Shown one piece after another: positions 58,190 to 64,000 of a DNA stretch of 64,000 nt. This DNA comes from Elymus sibiricus. Lineage: Eukaryota; Streptophyta; Magnoliopsida; Poales; Poaceae. The DNA is taken from assembly GCA_039707655.1 (NCBI GenBank), contig CM077664.1, positions 197,030,195 through 197,094,194 on the forward strand, given 5' to 3'. A program made the translations under genes and the position numbers. Positions within the stretch are counted from its first letter, which is position 1. Each line of letters starts with the position of its first letter. The notes under the pieces were generated by a model that ran no database searches, had not been told where the DNA came from, and was given only the letters and a program-made list of their open reading frames with translations.

Positions 58190-60264
58190 GGTATCCCCTC
58201 TTTCATCTACAATCTATCGGTAACTCAGTTTGAGCTATATTTTTATTCATCACATGATATGTGTTTTACTTGGAGCGTCTTCTGAAATAGTTTGTTTGCT
58301 TTTGTTTGCTTTTTAGTTTGTCACAATCATCTTTGCTGAACACACCTTTTTGAGAGGGACACACATTATTCATGATTTTTTAGAATACTCTACGTGCTTC
58401 ACTTATATCTTTTGAGCTAGGCAGTTGTTCTAGTGCTTCACTTATATCTTTTAGAGCACGGCGGTGGTTATATTTTAAAGAAATAGTTGCACTCTCATGC
58501 TTCACTTATATATTTTTGAGAGTCTAATGAATAGCAATGGTAATATGCACGGGTTATGAATTTGGTCCTAATATGATAGGTATTCAAGAGGGATATAATA
58601 AAAACGTTCATGTAGATCACTGAATATGATAATTTTGATTCCTTGCAATAGTTTTGCGATATTAATATGGTAATATGTGGGAGGTGCTAGTAGATAATTG
58701 TGGTTTATTAAGAATATTGGTGTTAAGGTTTGTGATTCCCGAAGCATGCACGTATGATCTGTCGTTATGCTAGGAAGTTGGAGCATGATTTATTCTTGAT
58801 TGTCTACCTTATGAGTGGCGGTCGGGGATGAGCGATGGTCTTTTCCTACCAATCTATCCCCCTAGGGGCATGCGTAGTAGTACTTTGCTTCGAGGGCTAA
58901 TAAACTTTCGCAATAAGTTTGTGAGTCCATGGATTATACGCACTCTCACCTTTTCGCAATTTGCTAGCCTCTTCGGTACCGCGCATTGCCCTTTCTCACA
59001 TCGAGAGTTGGTGCAAACTTCGCCGGTGCATCCAAACCCCGTGATATGATACGCTCTATCACACATAAGCCTCCTTATATCTTCCTCAAAACAGCCACCA
59101 TACCTACCTATCATGGCATTTCCATAGTCATTCCGAGATATATTGCCATGCAACTTCCACCGTTCCGTTTTTATGACACACATCATCATTGTCATATTGC
59201 TTTGCATGATCATATAGCTGACATAGTATTTGTGGCTTAGCCATCGTTCATCATTTTTTATACATGTTACGCTAGTATCATTGCACATCCTGGTACACTG
59301 CCAGAGGCATTTATATAGAGTCATATTTTTGTTCTAGTTTCGAGTTGTAATTTTTGAGTTGTAAGTAAATAGAAGTATAATGATCATCATTATTAGAGCA
59401 TTGTCCCAGTGAGGAAATTAAAAAAAAAGGCCAAAAAGAGCCCACAAAAAAATATATAATGAGAGAAAAAGAGAGAAGGGGCAATGTTACTATGCTTTTC
59501 CATACTTGTGCTTCAAAGTAGCACCATGTTTTTCATATAGAGAGTCTCCTGTTTAGTCACTTTCATATACTAGTGGGAATTTTTCATTATAGAACTTGGC
59601 TTGTATATTCCAATGATGGGCTTCCTCAAATGCCCGAGGTCTTCATGAGCAAGCAAGTTGGATGCACACCCACTTAGTTTTCATGTTGAGCTTTCATACA
59701 CTTATAGCTCTTAGTGCATCCGTTGCATGGCAATCCCTACTCCACGCATTGACATCAATTGATGGGCATATCCATAGCCCGTTGATTTGCCTCGTTGATG
59801 TGAGACTATCTTCTTATTTTTGACTTCCCCTTATTAATCTCTACCACCACACTCTATTCCACCCATAGTGCTATATCCATGGCTTGCGCTCATGTATTGT
59901 GTGGGGGTTGAAAAAGCTGAAGTGCGTTAAAAAGTATGAACCAATTGCTCGGCTTGTCATCGGGGTAGTGCATGATAAATATTTTGTGCTAAGAAGATGG
60001 AGCATGACAGGATTATATGATTTTGTAGGGATAACGTTCTTTAGCATTTTTATTTTGAAAGACATGATTGTTTGTTAGTATGCCTGAGTATTGATGTCTT
60101 TATATCAAACTATAGACTATTACTTTGAATCATTCGGATCTTATTATTCATACCGTAAGAGAGAGATTACACGATGAAACATGATAGGTGGCATTCCACA
60201 TCAAAAATTATGTATTTATCATTTACCTACTCGAGGACGAGCAGGAATTAAGCTTGGGGATGCT
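58190..60264 (+). mobile_element. Internal remnant lacking PBS and ORF
   Basis: Immediately after the LTR the sequence is ATCCCCTCTTTCATCTAC, which belongs inside the 3' region (compare 56251). PBS, gag and the stem-loop are all deleted. It then runs to a normal PPT, AAGCTTGGGGATGCT at 60250-60264, before a full LTR. Confidence 0.8.
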
Positions 60265-61810
60265 TGATACGTCTCCAACGTATCTATAATTTTTTATTGT
60301 TCCATGCTATTATAGTATCAATCTTGGATGTTTTATATACACTTACAAGCAATTATATATCATTTTTTGGGACTAACCTATTAACTTAGTGCCCAGTGCC
60401 AGTTGCTGTTTTTTGCCTGTTTTTGGTTTTTCAGAATATCAGTACCAAACAAAGTCCAAATGCCAAGAAACTTTTTGGAGATTTTTTTCTGGACATAAGA
60501 GACACTAGAAGCTTCGGGAGAGGGCCAGAAGACAGAGGAGGTGGCCACGAGCCACCAAGGCGCGCCCTGGTGCCTCGTGGGCCCACCTCCGCTCCGTTTG
60601 ACCTAATTCCACCTCTATAAATATTCTAAAATCGGGAAACCAACAGAGGAGTCCACGAAATACTTTTTCCGCCGCCGCAAGTTCCTGTTCTCGAGAGATC
60701 CCATCTGGAGGCCTTTTCCGGCACTCTACCGGAGGGGGATTCGATCACGGAGGGGTTCTACATCAACCTTGCTGCCCTTCCGATGATGCATGAGTAGTTT
60801 ACCATAGACCTTCGGGTCCATAGTTAGTAGCTAGATGGCTTCTTCTCTCTTTTGGATCTTCAATACAATATTCTCCTCGATGTTCTTGGAGTTCTATCCG
60901 ATGTAATCACTTTTCGCGGTGTGTTTGTTGGGATCCGATGAATTGTGAGTTTATGATCAGATTATCCATGAATATTATTTGAGTTTTATCTGAACTCTTT
61001 TATGCATGATTGTTATAGCTTCGTATTTCTCTCCGATCTATTGATTTTGTTTGGCCAACTAGATTGATTATTCTTGCAATGGGAGAGGTGCTTTGTAATG
61101 GGTTCGATCTTGCGGTGCTCAATCCCAGTGACAGAAAGGGACATGACACGTATGTATCGTTGCTATTAAGGGTAAAAATATGGGGTTTATTCATGCGTGA
61201 GTTTACTTTGTCTACATCATGTCATCTTGTTTAAGGTGTTACTCCGTTCTTTATGAACTTAATACTCTAGATGCATGCTGGATAGCGGTCGATGTGTGGA
61301 GTAATAGTAGTAGATGCAGAATCGTTTCAGTCTACTTGCCTTGGTCGTTATTCCTATATACATGATCATTGCCTTGGATATTGTCATAATTATTTGCTTT
61401 TCTATCAATTGCCCAAGAGTAATTTGTTCACCCACCGTATGTTATTTTCAAGAGAGAAGCCTCTAGTGAAAACTATGGCCCCCAGGTCTACCTTTATCAT
61501 ATATTGAAAATCCTAAAAATACCTTGCTGCAATTTTACTTTATTTATTTTATTTTGTATTTTTGTTTGGTCTATCTATCTATCACCATACAATTTAATCT
61601 TGCAATTAACCGCCAAGGGATTGACAACCCCTTGTTCGCGTTGGGTGCGAGGATTTGTTATTTTGTGTGCAGGTGCTGCTAACGAGTTGTTGCGTGATTC
61701 CCCTACTGGATTGATAACCTTGGTTTCATAACCGAGGGAAATACTTATCTCTACTGTACTACATCATCCCCTCCTCTTCGGGGAAATCCCAACGCAGCTC
61801 ACAAGTAGCA
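60265..61810 (+). repeat. Full-length LTR in the chain
   Basis: TGATACGTCTCC to ACAAGTAGCA with TATAAATA at 60616-60623. It has a PPT before it and a PBS after it, so it serves as 3' LTR of the left segment and 5' LTR of the right one. Confidence 0.93.
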
Positions 61811-61821
61811 GGAAGAATTTC

Positions 61822-61839
61822 TGGCGCCATTGACGGGAA
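61822..61839 (+). other. Degenerate tRNA-Asp primer-binding site
   Basis: TGGCGCCATTGACGGGAA matches the tRNA-Asp site with three differences, so priming may be impaired. Confidence 0.75.
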
Positions 61840-62110
61840 GACATCATCAACATCTATCAAGTACCTACGCATAAACTTTCATCTCCTTGCATTTATTTTA
61901 TTTACCTTTGGCTCTCGTTTTCATCTCCCCCACTTCTAAAAGGTTTTTACAAAAATACAAAAATATTTTTTCCGTTTGACCTTTTGCTTGATTTGCTCAC
62001 CTTGTCATCATGACTAGCGTAACTATCCCTCCTTTGTCACCGGATTTTGAAGTGCTTTACTTCAAATAGAAACAAGGAGAAAATCTTAAGGATGCTTTTG
62101 ATATAGGTTA

Positions 62111-62575
62111 ATGGAATCCTACCGTGTTTGCTCTATAAAAGGGGATTTAAAAAATTTGCTTCGCAATTTCTATATAGGTTTAACCATGCATCATAGACAA
62201 CTTTTGGACTTTGCCGCAAAATGGAATTTTATTGAGAGTGAGGCCAATACTGCCTATGAAATAATAGAGGGTATATTGGGGATTCCACCACCACAAAAGG
62301 GTTTTGCTTTTACTCAAGAGGGGGCTCAAATATTAGACAAATTGGGTGACATGCAGAAAATTTTGGTTGAGTTGCAAAAGCCTAACGAACCTCTTAAAAA
62401 TATTAGTGGAAACCTCAATCGCATGAACACTTTGATTACTCTATACAATGAGCGATTGGATATTCTAGACCTTAAAATTGCCTCATTTCCTGAGAATAAT
62501 GGGAAGCGTAAGGAGCCTCCCGGGTTTGAGAAAACTCCTATAAAGATTACTAAAACCAAAGATGACAACACTTGA
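62111..62575 (+). pseudogene. Gag stub of a non-autonomous LTR element
   Basis: ATG 62111 opens 154 codons to TGA at 62573-62575. The segment FYIGLTMHHRQLLDFAAKWNF parallels the gag of 53415-55513 (FYAGLNFASRNLLDSAAGG), and the final residues KDDNT match that ORF's end. A probable original start at 62010 (MTSVTIPPLSPDFEVLYF) is cut off by a stop. Everything between the gag core and the end, including the protease, is missing. The rest is a charged, helix-prone segment (ILDKLGDMQKILVELQKPNE). Confidence 0.7.
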
Positions 62576-64000
62576 AACTATGCATTATGCCTAGCTAGGG
62601 GCATAAAACAATAGCGCTTTTTGGGAGGCAACCCAATGAATAAAATAATTTTTTGCTTTTTATTTATGTTCTTATGTGTTTACACAATTATGCTACTGTT
62701 ATGATTGTGTTTTTATGTTTTAATTAGTGTTTGTGCCAAGTAAAGCCTTTGAGATGATTTGGAAGATAGTATAATTGATGATGTTTGGAAAACCGAAAGT
62801 TTTGCGTCCAGTGCTGGAATTTTAATTATGTACTGGAGCGTCAGAAAAATCTGAAATGTTTACACAGTATTGGTATATGAATTTCCCACGTTGTCCTAAT
62901 TTTTCAGAATTTTTGGAGTTACAGAAGTATAGCTTTTAAATAGATCTTTACAGACTGTTCTGTTTTAGACAGATTCTGTTTTTGTTGCATAGTTTGCTTA
63001 TTTTGATGAATCTATGGATCGTATCAGGGGGTATGAGTCATGGAGAAGTTGGAGTACAGTAGCATTATACCAATATTAAATATGAATCAATTTACTACAG
63101 TACTTAAAGTTAAAGATTTATTTGTTATACTAACGGATCTCACGAAGGTTTTGTTGAGTTTTGTGTGATTGAAGTTTTCAAGTTTTGAGTGAGATCACGA
63201 TAGATGAAGGAATAAGGAGTGGCAAGAGCCTAAGCTTGGGGATGCCCAAGGCACCCCAAGGCAATATTCAAGGAAGACTCAAGCGTCTAAGCTTGGGGAT
63301 GCCCCGGAAGGCATCCCCTCTTTCTTCTACGAACTATCGGTAATTTTACTTGGAGCTATATTTTTATTCGTCACATATCATGAGTTTTGCTTGGAGCGTT
63401 GTGTATTATATGAGTCTTTGCTTTGTTTTATTTTTAGTTTGTCACAATCATCTTTGCTGGACACACCTATTTGAGAGAGCCACACATTTACCATGATTTG
63501 TTAGAATACTCTATGTGCTCCACTTAAATCTTTTGAGCTAGGCAGTTGCTCTAGTGCTTCACTTAAATCTTTTTGAGCACGGCGGTGGCTATATTTTGAA
63601 GAAATATTTGAACTCTCATGCTTCACTTATATTATTTTGAGAGTTGATAAGATTAAATTTTGAAGAAATATTTGCACTCTCATGCTTCACTTATATCTTT
63701 TTGAGAGTTGATAATAGTAATGGTAATTTGCACAAGATATGAATTTGGTCTCAAAGTGATGAATATTCAAGAAGGATATAATAAAAACTTTCATGAAAGA
63801 TCATTGGATATGATAAGTTTGATTCCTTGCAATAGTTTTGCGATATGGAGATGATAATATGTGAGTCATGTTAGTGAGTAATTGTGATTCAGTAAGAATA
63901 TTGGTGTTAAGGTTTGTGATTCCCTATGCATGCACATAAAGTCAATAGTTATGCAACGAAATTATATCCTACTTATGGTGCATTATTCGGTGTTAGTTAT
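62576..64000 (+). other. 3' internal region continuing past the window
   Basis: Stem-loop at 62621-62636, double PPT-like block at 63229-63318 and CTTCACTTATAT repeats at 63500-63700; colinear with 2800-4210. No ORF. The PPT and 3' LTR should lie beyond 64000. Confidence 0.75.

Overview
The window looks like intergenic DNA from a large grass genome, most probably Triticeae (wheat, barley, rye or goatgrass). The evidence is nested LTR retrotransposons whose primer-binding sites match plant tRNA-Asp or tRNA-Met, a Stowaway MITE, a CACTA transposon, a plant mariner-like element and intron-bearing plant-type genes. Nothing bacterial is visible. Family names such as Sabrina/WHAM-like come from memory and are tentative; the structures were read from the sequence.

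Layout. (1) 1-9670 is a small genic island on the + strand. A short reading frame (1-74 plus 6822-6968) is split by a complete 6.7-kb non-autonomous LTR retrotransposon (75-6816, 5-bp target duplication CGGCC). It is followed by a 164-codon ORF (7499-7993) ending in a SUMO-interaction-like acidic tail, and by a probable three-exon gene (8763-9669) with a Stowaway MITE in its second intron. (2) 9918-16896 is a patchwork of a DNA-transposon remnant, retrotransposon 3' regions and two LTRs of other families. (3) 16897-42812 is a deep nest on the - strand. One non-autonomous LTR element (17929-42812) carries, inside its 3' LTR, a 5.6-kb CACTA element (18636-24239, TSD AAC) and a 13.3-kb chromovirus-type Ty3/gypsy element (24792-38049, TSD GGTGC). 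(4) 42813-64000 is a chain of LTR-internal-LTR-internal segments of the tRNA-Asp family on the + strand, joined by deletions. Its first internal region hosts a 5.5-kb mariner-like element (45960-51429, TSD TA).

How the parts relate. The tRNA-Asp elements form one family at several stages of reduction: one copy has gag plus retropepsin but no reverse transcriptase (53211-57186), one has a stub of gag (61811-64000), and others have a replacement ORF of unknown function (1903-2754, 41173-41676 minus, 44631-45924). That ORF shares a repeated KSGFGEV peptide with the gag-protease ORF. All need proteins supplied in trans. The chromovirus is the only element here with a full gag-pol frame. It is inactivated by amber stops and by Asn at two catalytic Asp positions. 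The mariner-like element carries a transposase gene with DD39D spacing, interrupted by a 914-bp Mutator-type foldback element and two 1-nt deletions; its terminal repeats resemble those of the Stowaway MITE at 9089.

No wholly new defence or metabolic system is visible. The most unusual items are the DLNxxP motif array at the mariner transposase N-terminus, the SGFGEV repeat ORF, the conserved stem-loop with two extra PPT-like copies, the accessory ORF and LTR-borne ORF of the chromovirus, and the repeated deletion joints in the LTR chain.
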